DNA from: Ferruginibacter albus
Lineage (GTDB): Bacteria; Bacteroidota; Bacteroidia; Chitinophagales; Chitinophagaceae
Direction of reading: 5' to 3'
Length of the DNA: 64,000 nucleotides
NCBI RefSeq assembly: GCF_020042285.1
Contig: NZ_CP083388.1
Location: forward strand, 2,258,001 to 2,322,000
Of the stretch, positions 7,440-15,535 are shown piece by piece. The position numbers were made by a program, and so were the translations under genes. Within the stretch, counting starts at the first letter, position 1; each line of letters opens with the position of its first letter. The notes under the pieces are model-generated. The model saw only the letters and a program-made list of their open reading frames with translations. It was not told where the DNA came from and ran no database searches.

Positions 7440-7570
7440 GCATTTATACTTGCCGGGCTATCTGCTGCTATAATAATTTCTTTAAGGCTATTAGGCAAAT
7501 TTTAATATTGGGAAAAACAGCGTTCGGCTTATGCATTTCGCCTGACAGTTGCATCTTAACCAAAACTTTA

Positions 7571-8092
7571 ATGAAAAAACTAATTGCAACAGCGGTCTTT
7601 ATTCATTGCCTTACATTTTCATTTGGACAAAATGCAGTCATCAAAGCCATGGTTGACAGTTTACAATATTTAAAAGCCGGCACATTAGATTGCAAAGCAG
7701 ATCTATATTGGAGAATTATTGCTAAAGGCTCAAAAGCCATTCCTTTCTTAATAGACAAACTGAATGACACAACTTCGACCAATATTTCACACAAATGCAA
7801 GGCAACAAAATTAAATGTTGGTGAAGTATCTTATTTTGCATTACAGGAAATTGGCGATTTCCCGGCATTCGTCATTACACATATTCAATTTGATGTTTCT
7901 CTTGAAAATGGTTGCTGGGTCTTCTTTGATTATTTTTTTGACAATGCCAATAAAACACGATACAAACAATTAGTCAATACATGGTATAAAAAAAATAAGC
8001 CAAAATTTAAAGTGCAAAAAATTTTAAAGAAAGATCAAACTGATTGTCAAAAGCGATATAAAATTAACACGTATTTAAATTGGGAAGATTGA
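7571..8092 (+). CDS. Exported protein of unknown function
   Basis: A 173-aa protein. The start was placed at the ATG that opens a good signal peptide (MKKLIATAVFIHCLTFSFGQ), not at an upstream in-frame ATG that adds 21 non-hydrophobic residues. The mature part contains KAIPFLIDKLNDTT, which recalls short helical-repeat segments of exported Bacteroidota proteins that monitor chain length, but no family is recognised. Cysteines near residues 35, 59, 96 and 156 might form disulfides. The stop overlaps a possible upstream start of the next frame, but the next gene more likely begins at 8152. Confidence 0.65.
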   Translation: MKKLIATAVFIHCLTFSFGQNAVIKAMVDSLQYLKAGTLDCKADLYWRIIAKGSKAIPFLIDKLNDTTSTNISHKCKATKLNVGEVSYFALQEIGDFPAFVITHIQFDVSLENGCWVFFDYFFDNANKTRYKQLVNTWYKKNKPKFKVQKILKKDQTDCQKRYKINTYLNWED

Positions 8093-8151
8093 TAACATAT
8101 CGGACATCAATTAACGTTATACGCTATCTTCGTAAGGACATCCATACTAAA

Positions 8152-8667
8152 ATGAACCGTTTCCTGATCATATCATTTTTATTTTTTGGAATAGCAACTA
8201 TTTCTTATGGGCAAAAACAAGAACCCGAAAAGAAAGGAATTATTCTTAACAGGATTCCGGAAAAACCTATTGGCTGGACAAATGATTATGAGCACATATT
8301 CACTGCTGCCCAAATAGACACCCTCGATTATCTACTTTCAATTTTTAATAGCGAAACAAGTAATGAAGTTGCCATCGTAACTATTGACAGCAACTGGAGC
8401 ACAAAGGAAAAATTCGACAGCTTAATCATAGCTATCCATAATTACTGGAGAGTAGGCGAAAAAACTAAAAACAACGGAATTCTTATCGGAATTAGTGTAA
8501 AATTAAGAAGCATTCGTATAAGTAACGGCTATGGCATTGAGAAAAAGCTTTCAAACAGTGAAACAAAAAAGATCATTGACAATGTTATTATTCCGTATTT
8601 TAAAGAAAGTAATTATTTTGAAGGTGTGCGGCAAGGTTTATTAACGATCTTTCAAAAGATACAATAA
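8152..8667 (+). CDS. Exported TPM-domain protein
   Basis: A 171-aa protein with signal peptide MNRFLIISFLFFGIATISYGQ, then a TPM domain (TPM_phosphatase, the YgcG/Psb32/MOLO-1 fold). Landmarks are NDYEHIFTAAQIDTLDYLL, EVAIVTIDS, NYWRVGEKTKNNGILIGISV, IRISNGYGIEKKLSN and a C-terminal helix. Unlike YgcG it lacks a C-terminal membrane segment and Gly-rich tail, so it is a soluble periplasmic or lipid-free form. Some plant TPM proteins show phosphatase activity; here the role is unknown. The start was chosen at the signal peptide. Confidence 0.82.
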   Translation: MNRFLIISFLFFGIATISYGQKQEPEKKGIILNRIPEKPIGWTNDYEHIFTAAQIDTLDYLLSIFNSETSNEVAIVTIDSNWSTKEKFDSLIIAIHNYWRVGEKTKNNGILIGISVKLRSIRISNGYGIEKKLSNSETKKIIDNVIIPYFKESNYFEGVRQGLLTIFQKIQ

Positions 8668-8676
8668 AAAATCAAA

Positions 8677-9429
8677 ATGCACCTGAGACATTTTTTAGGC
8701 ATTGTATTTCTTTTTTTATTCTTTGCTTGTAAAACAAAGACTGCATCAACGTCTAAACAGAGCAACAAAGACACTATTCTCAAACAATATATTGAATATA
8801 CTTCCAGGATATTTAAAAGTGAAGGTGAGTTTTATGGACTAGACTCCAATGAGCATAATTATAAAATGCTGAAAGCTTATTGTTTGGATGACACTACTTA
8901 TTTGAAATATGCAGTTAAAAATATGAAGAACCTGGAAATGTCTAACACCGTATTGGACTCTTTCTGGAAAGCCCATATTCCTGTACTTAAAAACATGAAT
9001 ATAGAAGAAGGATATCAATTTAGATATTCGGAAACATTCTGTAACAATTATTACATCTTTACAATAAGCCGCTTTAAAGATTCTATTAAACTGAATACAT
9101 TTGTTTATAGTCCTGAAGAAGTTGATAATAATAAAGCTACTAAACTTAAGATCATTCAAAACTCCAACAAACTGCTACCTGTAAAGGATTGGAATGACTT
9201 ATCGGATGCAATTGACCTGGCTGATTACTGGAATTTGAAATATCATAATGACAATGTAGTCTTAGATCCCAGCAACCTTACAGTTGTTGGAATTAAAAAA
9301 AACATTTCAGATAATACTGTTACCAGATCAAATTATGTAACAAGAACGGCATTTGAAAGAACTGCCCTTTATAAAGCTTTTTTATTAGTTTTAAAATATG
9401 CTGAAGTCAAAAAACTATGCAGAGATTAA
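8677..9429 (+). CDS. Putative lipoprotein of unknown function
   Basis: A 250-aa predicted lipoprotein with a short hydrophobic N-terminus ending in FFACKT, Cys18 being the lipidation site. The next residues are the flexible Thr/Ser/Lys-rich linker common in Bacteroidota lipoproteins. The body is helical and charged, with no recognisable family. It starts 9 bp after the TPM gene, so the two are probably one transcript. Confidence 0.7.
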   Translation: MHLRHFLGIVFLFLFFACKTKTASTSKQSNKDTILKQYIEYTSRIFKSEGEFYGLDSNEHNYKMLKAYCLDDTTYLKYAVKNMKNLEMSNTVLDSFWKAHIPVLKNMNIEEGYQFRYSETFCNNYYIFTISRFKDSIKLNTFVYSPEEVDNNKATKLKIIQNSNKLLPVKDWNDLSDAIDLADYWNLKYHNDNVVLDPSNLTVVGIKKNISDNTVTRSNYVTRTAFERTALYKAFLLVLKYAEVKKLCRD

Positions 9430-9452
9430 ACGTGTATTATTGAATAAATAGT

Positions 9453-9953
9453 ATGATATCATATCAAGATCTTGTAAAACATTTCGGCTCTTCACTTTCT
9501 GACAAAGATTTACAATCTTTTCTCGCGAATCTATGTTCTGATCTTACAGATTATAATATCCTGGAACACGATTATATAATCTCTCAACAAATCGGAATTG
9601 AATTTGGGTTTACAAACAATAGTGCTGTATATGAAGTTGACGAAGGGGTTGTTTTTGAAAATGGTAACCCTGTATTTACCCACTTCGTACTTCACCCTAA
9701 ATCATCGACATTAATCATTGACTTACCATTTGATGTAAACTTTACAGATAATAGAATTGCTATTATAAAAAAAGCAGGAAATCCTAGTCTAACCAAAGAA
9801 GGTTATATCAAGTTCTTAGAAAAAGATTTCCTTGTTGACAACTACAAGGTTGGCGATATCATTATAACTTTTGATTATGATACAGAAAAGAAGACGATCA
9901 ACCATATTCAGGTTCGTGACAATAACTTGGCAGCAGACCATTTAAAATTATAA
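9453..9953 (+). CDS. Hypothetical cytoplasmic protein
   Basis: A 166-aa protein without signal peptide or membrane segments. An N-terminal helical part (MISYQDLVKHFGSSLSDKDLQ) precedes beta-rich segments IGIEFGFTNNSAVYEVDEGVVFE and THFVLHPKSST. The pattern resembles small stand-alone proteins seen next to polymorphic-toxin or immunity genes, but no toxin is encoded nearby and I do not recognise the family. It follows the lipoprotein gene by 23 bp and converges on the sirtuin gene with only 4 bp between stops. Confidence 0.6.
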   Translation: MISYQDLVKHFGSSLSDKDLQSFLANLCSDLTDYNILEHDYIISQQIGIEFGFTNNSAVYEVDEGVVFENGNPVFTHFVLHPKSSTLIIDLPFDVNFTDNRIAIIKKAGNPSLTKEGYIKFLEKDFLVDNYKVGDIIITFDYDTEKKTINHIQVRDNNLAADHLKL

Positions 9954-9957
9954 AAAG

Positions 9958-10647
9958 CTACAGCTTACTTAATAACTCCTGCAACTTCTTCACTCCTTCC
10001 GTAGCAGGCTTTTCTATAAAATGTAAATTAGGTGAACTTTCAACAGAAGGTATTTTTTTGTCGATGATATACTTAGGTAAGTACGAAGGTGCATAATGCA
10101 ATAAAGAAGCAGCAGGATACACCTGTAACGAAGTTCCTATCACTACAAACACATCACAATTACGCATTAGCTTTACTGCCTTTTCGATCATCGGTACCGG
10201 CTCTTCAAACCAAACAATATGTGAGCGCAATTGATGCCCATCTTTAGCCATATCTCCTATATTGATATCACCTCTAATTTCATAAATAGTTTCTTCATCA
10301 ACAATGCTCCGCATTTTAAATATTTCTCCATGCAGGTGCAATACATTGGTGGAACCGGCGCGCTCATGCAGGTCATCTATGTTTTGTGTTACGATGGTAA
10401 TATCAAAATCTTTTTCCAATGCTGCTAAGCCTAAGTGAGCCGCATTCGGCTTTGCAGCCGCTACATCCTTACGTCGCATGTTGTAAAAATCCAATACCAG
10501 CTGTGGGTCTTTTTTCCATCCCCGGGGAGATGCTACTTCATACACATCATAACCCATCCATAAACCATCCGCATCACGGAAAGTTTGTAACCCGCTTTCT
10601 GCGCTAATGCCGGCACCTGTTAATATTACAATCTGTTTTTTGGGCAT
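9958..10647 (-). CDS. cobB: NAD-dependent protein deacylase, sirtuin (CobB-like), zinc-free
   Basis: A 229-aa Sir2-family enzyme removing acyl groups from lysine using NAD. The start was set at MPKKQIVILTGAGIS, 10 codons into the frame, as in homologues. Motifs are GAGISAESG, TQNIDDLHERAG and catalytic His in LHLHGEIF. The DFYNMRR segment matches the Tyr/Arg pair that favours succinyl or malonyl lysine in SIRT5 and CobB. The two CxxC zinc pairs are absent, as in other Bacteroidota members. The usual RPHVVWFGE motif reads RSHIVWFEE here, an unusual change at the peptide-binding loop. Confidence 0.88.
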   Translation of the reverse strand: MPKKQIVILTGAGISAESGLQTFRDADGLWMGYDVYEVASPRGWKKDPQLVLDFYNMRRKDVAAAKPNAAHLGLAALEKDFDITIVTQNIDDLHERAGSTNVLHLHGEIFKMRSIVDEETIYEIRGDINIGDMAKDGHQLRSHIVWFEEPVPMIEKAVKLMRNCDVFVVIGTSLQVYPAASLLHYAPSYLPKYIIDKKIPSVESSPNLHFIEKPATEGVKKLQELLSKL

Positions 10648-10735
10648 ATCACTTACGAAGTGCGATCTTGAAGTCATTGAGTAATTGAAGTCGTATGAAA
10701 TCGTAAATTGTATTTCTTGTATCCAAAATCAAAAT

Positions 10736-11143
10736 CTATTCTCCTGCCAATTCCATTATTATTTTACATTCTTCCTCAGTAACCGGCTGTACCGATAAAC
10801 GTCCGAGACGCACCAACGCCATATTTGCCAACCGCTTATCTTTTTTGATAACCTCTAAGGGTACGCTCTTTTTTAATTTTTTAAACGGTTTTAATTCTAC
10901 TACCACCCAGGCATCATCATCTGAGGTAGGGTCTTTATAAAATTCTTTGGAAACCTTTGCTATACCAACGATCTCCATCCCTTCATTACTATGATAAAAG
11001 AACACTTCATCGCCTTTCTTCATTGCTTTTAAATTATTACGGGCTGCATAATTTCGTACGCCGTCCCAAACAGTATTCTTATCTTTTACCAAATTATCCC
11101 AGCTATAAACAGAAGGTTCTGATTTTGCTAACCAATATGCCAT
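10736..11143 (-). CDS. EVE domain protein
   Basis: A 135-aa single-domain EVE protein (PUA-like fold; thymocyte nuclear protein 1 type). It begins MAYWLAKSEPSVYSW, with WDGVRNYAARNNL, KKGDEVFFYHSNEG and IVGIAKV, all hallmarks of the family, and ends ELAGE. EVE domains bind modified bases in DNA or RNA through a pocket on the barrel. In other bacteria they are found as isolated genes or fused to restriction-type nucleases. Here it is isolated, 88 bp from the sirtuin on the same strand, divergent to the glycosyltransferase. A TACTTTTG box on its strand (11164-11171) is a likely -7 element. Confidence 0.9.
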   Translation of the reverse strand: MAYWLAKSEPSVYSWDNLVKDKNTVWDGVRNYAARNNLKAMKKGDEVFFYHSNEGMEIVGIAKVSKEFYKDPTSDDDAWVVVELKPFKKLKKSVPLEVIKKDKRLANMALVRLGRLSVQPVTEEECKIIMELAGE

Positions 11144-11247
11144 TTACAATAAATTTATTTAACCAAAAGTATAGAATTTAACTATACTGATTTTTGCAAC
11201 TACATGAATTAATATTCTTCTATCCTCTTAATTATCTTTGTCACAAT

Positions 11248-12231
11248 ATGAACATCCTGCTTGTACATTTAGGCGTTATTCCCGTAAAAACTTATGGTGG
11301 TACCGAAAGAGTGGTATGGTATCTTGGACAGGAGTTGGTAAAGATGGGACATCGTGTGACCTACCTTGTGAAAGAAGGATCGCAATGCGATTTTGCGAAC
11401 ATTCGATTCATTGATCCATCACTACCGATCGAAGAACAAATACCGGATGATATTGATGTTGTTCACTTGTCTTACATTCCAAAAGAACCGTTGAAAAAAC
11501 CTTATATCTGTAACCTTCATGGCAACTTGAATGATCAGCGACTATTGGATAAGAACACCGTCTTTGTTTCAAGAAACCATGCCAACAGGTTTGGTTCCGA
11601 CTCCTTTGTTTATAACGGGATGAATTGGGATGATTACGGTTCCCCTGCATTGGAGCATAAAAGAACTTATTTTCATTTTTTAGGAGAAGCCGCCTGGCGT
11701 TTAAAGAATGTAAAAGGCGCTATCTCAGTTATCACCCATACACAAAAAGAAAAATTAAGCGTATTAGGTGGCACACGATTGAATTTCAGAATGGGGTTTC
11801 GCTTTACCATCAGCCCACGAATTAAGTTTTACGGAAAAGTTGGCGGCGAAGTAAAAAATAATTTACTACTAGGCTCAAAAGGCCTTATCTTTCCCGTAAG
11901 ATGGAATGAACCATTTGGAATTGCGATCACTGAAAGCTTGTATTTTGGCTGCCCAGTGTTCGGTACTCCCTATGGCTCTTTACCTGAGCTAATCACCAAG
12001 GACGTTGGGTTTTTATCCAATAATTCGGAAGAGCTTAGACAAGCCGTTGAAAACGTTGACCAATTTTCCCCAAAAAATTGCCATTTGTATGCGTTGGAAC
12101 ATTTTAACTCCCGAAAAATGGCAGAAGCTTATTTATCGAAATATACGGAAGTGCTGAATGGAAGAACATTGAACGAAAAAAATCCTTGTTTGATAAATAT
12201 TCAGCAAGAAAAATTTTTAGACTGGAAATAA
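11248..12231 (+). CDS. Glycosyltransferase, GT4 family
   Basis: A 327-aa GT-B glycosyltransferase. The start was placed at ATG 11248, which opens MNILLVHLGVIPVKTYGGTERV, the typical N-terminal strand and acceptor loop; an upstream in-frame start adds 18 atypical residues. The C-terminal nucleotide-sugar domain has PVRWNEPFGIAITESLYFGCPVFGTPYGSLPELI, containing the E-x7-E retaining signature. At 327 aa it is shorter than most GT4 enzymes; the N-terminal acceptor domain is compact. The acceptor is unknown. A TATCTTTG box at 11233-11240 is close to the start. Confidence 0.85.
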   Translation: MNILLVHLGVIPVKTYGGTERVVWYLGQELVKMGHRVTYLVKEGSQCDFANIRFIDPSLPIEEQIPDDIDVVHLSYIPKEPLKKPYICNLHGNLNDQRLLDKNTVFVSRNHANRFGSDSFVYNGMNWDDYGSPALEHKRTYFHFLGEAAWRLKNVKGAISVITHTQKEKLSVLGGTRLNFRMGFRFTISPRIKFYGKVGGEVKNNLLLGSKGLIFPVRWNEPFGIAITESLYFGCPVFGTPYGSLPELITKDVGFLSNNSEELRQAVENVDQFSPKNCHLYALEHFNSRKMAEAYLSKYTEVLNGRTLNEKNPCLINIQQEKFLDWK

Positions 12232-12280
12232 AAGCAACCATTGAACTCTTATTTCCGTTTATAAAGCAGCTAAATGCTTG

Positions 12281-12949
12281 ATGAAAACGACTGTACGCTT
12301 AAAATACACTTTTTTACTACTCATCCCACTGTTATTAGCCCTGCCTGTAACGGCACATTTTGTATTGCCCCAAACTTTACCGCAGAATCCAAAAGCTTCT
12401 TTTTATTTTTCAGAAGGATTCAGGCATGTTATTTTCGGTAATTATAGTCACCTCGTTTTATTTCTGAGTTTATTTTTGGTAAGCACTGAACCCCGACAAT
12501 TTTTATTACAATGGTTCATCTTTTTTGCAGCAGACCTGGTAGCGCTGAGTTTTCTGCTGTTCAACATGGATATCTTTTCGATGACCATCTTACTATCGCC
12601 CATATTAGCTTTTGCTTCTGCTTTTATAGCGGTACAGAATATTGAATCAAAGAAAATAAAGCCTGCACGTTATCCCATATTAATTATTGTGGCTCTATTG
12701 CACAGCTTTGCTTTTGGTAGCCAGATACATGAGCAGCAACTTGCCTGGCAAAAAAAGGCAATGGCTATCTTTTCATTAAATGCAGGAGTATCCGTTGCTG
12801 AGCTGGCTTTTTTAATAGTTCTGTATTTTACCATAGGCAGATTTTTAAGCAACAAACCCTTTTATTACACTAAAATTGTAAAACCTTTATCTGTTGCAAT
12901 TATTCTGGCAGCTGTGTGGTTCATGTATGCAGCCGCTTATCTTCAATAA
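12281..12949 (+). CDS. HupE/UreJ-like membrane protein
   Basis: A 222-aa integral membrane protein with an N-terminal signal or first transmembrane segment and about six hydrophobic helices. The segment SEGFRHVIFGNYSHLVLFLSLFLVS matches the start of HupE/UreJ-type proteins, where GFxHIxxGxDHxLF is conserved; the Asp-His is Ser-His here. Those proteins are thought to import nickel or cobalt, but related Bacteroidota copies have no proven role. It shares orientation with the next membrane gene 63 bp away. Confidence 0.6.
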   Translation: MKTTVRLKYTFLLLIPLLLALPVTAHFVLPQTLPQNPKASFYFSEGFRHVIFGNYSHLVLFLSLFLVSTEPRQFLLQWFIFFAADLVALSFLLFNMDIFSMTILLSPILAFASAFIAVQNIESKKIKPARYPILIIVALLHSFAFGSQIHEQQLAWQKKAMAIFSLNAGVSVAELAFLIVLYFTIGRFLSNKPFYYTKIVKPLSVAIILAAVWFMYAAAYLQ

Positions 12950-13012
12950 TAATTCATATCGATTATCTCTTAAATAGTATAAGGCTGGTTATATTTGAAT
13001 GATTAATTTTTT

Positions 13013-14152
13013 ATGCCGATAACCATCTCAACCAAAAACAGTTTAGTAATTAGATCTACCTGCTTGTTTTGGCTGATAGCAAAAATTATTTGTTGGCGTT
13101 TATGGCTGTCAGATCGATTATTCCCTGTGGTGCCTCCGTTTCATTTTTTATCATTGCCGTCTCCTTTTCATTGGGCGCTTTTTGTTTCTTCTTTTGCATT
13201 ATTAACACTGGTTTTCTTTTTTCCCGCCAATAAAAAATTAATAGTTGCTTTAGTTATTACAGAAACAGCTTCGTGCCTGTTAGACCAAAATCGATGGCAA
13301 CCCTGGGAATATCAATACATTTTTATGTTGCTGGTTTTTATTATAAATTTTAAAGATGATCTAAAGATTACAACCGGCATTACCTTTATTTTTATTTCTA
13401 CTTATTTCTTCAGCGGCTTGGGAAAGATCAACCCGGTTTTTTTACAGGTTGTGTGGCAGCAAATGGTTCTATTCCAGCTTCTTCATCAGCCTCATGCCAT
13501 TTTATATAACTGGCCGGTAGCTCATGCAGGATATGCCATGGGCATTTTGGAAATAACGTTTGGTATCTGTTTATTTTTTAATCGCACGCGAAAAATAGCT
13601 GCATCGCTTTTAATTGCCATGCACATTGTTATTATTTATTTGTTTGGGCCGATAGGATTGAATTATGATAAAGTTGTATGGCCGTGGAATGTTGCTATGA
13701 TCTGCTATTTATATATCCTGTTTATAAAAAAAGATATATACCCTATCTCCTTTAAAAGCCTCACGTATCGCTGGAACAAGCTGTTGTTGCTTTGCTGGGG
13801 AATATTGCCCATACTAAGCTTTTGGGGATATTGGGATTATTTTTTATCGTCCAGCTTATTTAGCTCAAGGATACCCAATATGCTGATATGCGTACACAAA
13901 ACTGGGAGCGCTACTGCACTGGAACATTATTTTGAAAAAAGTAAAACGAATAAAGCGCTTTGTGATTCCAATTCTCATTTGATCTTAGTAAAGTTTTGGG
14001 CATTCGAGGAAATGGAAATACCCTCTTATTCGCAACCAAGAGTGTTTAAAGGAATTAAATATGAATTGGTAAAACGCTACCCGGATATGGAAGCCGATTT
14101 TTATATCTCCACTTATGAAAACGGGAAAAGAAAAATAGAGCTGATAAAATAA
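13013..14152 (+). CDS. Integral membrane protein, HTTM/DoxX-like
   Basis: A 379-aa multi-spanning protein with about eight transmembrane helices in residues 10-270, followed by a soluble C-terminal part of about 100 residues. The region SGLGKINPVFLQ...MGILEITFGICLFFNRTRKIAASLLIAMHIVIIY...WPWN recalls HTTM/vitamin-K-carboxylase-like or DoxX/MauE-type membrane proteins. No catalytic Lys/His motif was confirmed, so the specific role is open. It follows the HupE-like gene and converges on the LutA-like gene with 11 bp between stops. Confidence 0.6.
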   Translation: MPITISTKNSLVIRSTCLFWLIAKIICWRLWLSDRLFPVVPPFHFLSLPSPFHWALFVSSFALLTLVFFFPANKKLIVALVITETASCLLDQNRWQPWEYQYIFMLLVFIINFKDDLKITTGITFIFISTYFFSGLGKINPVFLQVVWQQMVLFQLLHQPHAILYNWPVAHAGYAMGILEITFGICLFFNRTRKIAASLLIAMHIVIIYLFGPIGLNYDKVVWPWNVAMICYLYILFIKKDIYPISFKSLTYRWNKLLLLCWGILPILSFWGYWDYFLSSSLFSSRIPNMLICVHKTGSATALEHYFEKSKTNKALCDSNSHLILVKFWAFEEMEIPSYSQPRVFKGIKYELVKRYPDMEADFYISTYENGKRKIELIK

Positions 14153-14163
14153 TTGAACGATGC

Positions 14164-14886
14164 TTATTCCCAGCCACTTGCCAATACATCTGCAATATGC
14201 ATTGTTTTTAACGGCAGGTGTTTGCCTTTAATATACCCGTCGATATGCATTAAGCAACTTAAGTCTGTAGAGATAATATATTCTGCTTTTGTCTCCAGCG
14301 CATTGCTTGTTTTTTGATCTGCCATGCCGATAGAGATCGATTCAAACTTAACGGCAAATGTTCCACCGAAACCGCAGCAGGTTTCTACATCGTTCATCTC
14401 GGTTAACTGCAATCCTTTTACATGATTTAATAATTTCCGGGGAGCTTCTTTTATTTTACATTCACGTAATGCAGCACAGCTGTCGTGGTAAGTAGCTTTT
14501 GCATTAAACACAGCGCCGAAATTTTCGATCTTTAATACGTCTGTTAAAAATTCCGTGAACTCGTATATGCGTTTGCTTAGGTCTTTAACCTGGTTATGCA
14601 AAGAAGAGTTTTCGAATAGCTTAGAATAGTAATTACGTACAAAGCCTACACAACTGGCACTTGGCGCAATAATATAATCAACGCCTTCAAAATCTTTAAT
14701 AAATTTAGTAGCCACATCTCTTGCTTCGTCCCAAAAGCCGGCATTGAACGCCGGTTGCCCGCAACAGGTCTGATTGGTATTGTAAGAAACCTCGCAAGTA
14801 GCTTTCTCCAATACCTTCACCATATTAAACGCTGTTTGCGGATAAAGCTGATCGACAAAACATGGTATGAATAGTTGAACCTTCAT
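14164..14886 (-). CDS. lutA: LutA-like (Fe-S) oxidoreductase subunit
   Basis: A 240-aa protein with two cysteine-rich CCG domains, typical of LutA/YkgE and of the iron-sulfur subunits of glycolate oxidase and heterodisulfide reductase. Visible cysteines include Cys9, Cys41-Cys42 (TCCGQPAFN), Cys79, Cys137 and Cys170-Cys171 (TCCGFGGTFAVKF). LutA works with LutB and LutC to oxidise L-lactate; neither partner is encoded in this window, so the gene is separated from its operon or serves another complex. Length is normal for LutA. Confidence 0.85.
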   Translation of the reverse strand: MKVQLFIPCFVDQLYPQTAFNMVKVLEKATCEVSYNTNQTCCGQPAFNAGFWDEARDVATKFIKDFEGVDYIIAPSASCVGFVRNYYSKLFENSSLHNQVKDLSKRIYEFTEFLTDVLKIENFGAVFNAKATYHDSCAALRECKIKEAPRKLLNHVKGLQLTEMNDVETCCGFGGTFAVKFESISIGMADQKTSNALETKAEYIISTDLSCLMHIDGYIKGKHLPLKTMHIADVLASGWE

Positions 14887-14945
14887 TTATGATTACACTT
14901 AGAACTAATTACACTAATTTTTACTTCATCGTTGGATACATGTCT

Positions 14946-15043
14946 CACAAATTACGCTTCAATAAAGCTTAATAAAGATATGCCCTGCAAGTGAGTGACA
15001 CAACTATGTTGAATAAAGAACAAGTGCCTGTATCAAAAAATCA
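14946..15043 (-). repeat. Dispersed repeat family 2, copy a
   Basis: Read on the minus strand it gives TTTTTTGATACAGGCACTTG, GTTCTTTATTCAACATAG, TTGTGTCACTCACTTGCAGG and, further on, GCTTTATTGAAGCGTAA. Related copies are at about 36195-36268, 42721-42783 and 58002-58078. The copy abuts the stop codon of ribH. No reading frame, transposase or clear terminal inverted repeat is visible. Confidence 0.75.
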
Positions 15044-15532
15044 AATAGCATTTGTCAAGGCGATCATCTTAATAGCGGTTATTGCAGCTTCTTCTCCTTT
15101 ATGCCCATGCTTGCCTCCTGTTCTTTCATCTGCCTGTTGCTGGTTATCTACTGTTAATATTCCAAAAATAGTTGGAACCGGCAATAATAAATTTAATTGA
15201 GACACACCACTTGTTACAGACTGACAAACATAATCGAAATGCGGTGTATCGCCACGCAATACACAACCCAAGGTAATAAAAGCAGCAGGCTCGTCTTGCT
15301 TGCCTTTATGTATATCCCAATAGGTTTTTACCGCAAAGGGAATTTCAAAGGCACCCGGCACCGTTAGTACGGTAAAAGAAATCTTATGTTGGTCCAAAAC
15401 TTTTCTGCAACCTTCATCCAATTTATCGATGATAGCTGCATTCCATTCGGTACGCACAATTACTACACAGGCATCCTTTGGTAGTTGGATGCCTGTGATA
15501 TTATATAAGTTAGATGATTCTATTGTTGCCAT
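15041..15532 (-). CDS. ribH: 6,7-dimethyl-8-ribityllumazine synthase
   Basis: A 163-aa lumazine synthase joining 5-amino-6-ribitylamino-uracil with 3,4-dihydroxy-2-butanone 4-phosphate in riboflavin synthesis. Landmarks are IVRTEWNAAIIDKLDEGC, the segment VPGAFEIPFAVK, LGCVLRGDTPHFDYVCQSVTSG with the catalytic His (the FDYV stretch) and PTIFGILTVDNQQQADERTGGKHGHKGEEAA. These are all standard. It is 3 bp after the TPR gene, likely in one operon with it and pdhA. The family 2 repeat directly follows its stop. Confidence 0.97.
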   Translation of the reverse strand: MATIESSNLYNITGIQLPKDACVVIVRTEWNAAIIDKLDEGCRKVLDQHKISFTVLTVPGAFEIPFAVKTYWDIHKGKQDEPAAFITLGCVLRGDTPHFDYVCQSVTSGVSQLNLLLPVPTIFGILTVDNQQQADERTGGKHGHKGEEAAITAIKMIALTNAI

Positions 15533-15535
15533 AGC

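Noticed and set aside
11164..11240. Full promoters for the EVE and glycosyltransferase genes
   Set aside because: The -7 boxes are good, but no TTG element is at the right distance, and the glycosyltransferase box is too close to its start codon. Only the boxes are mentioned.
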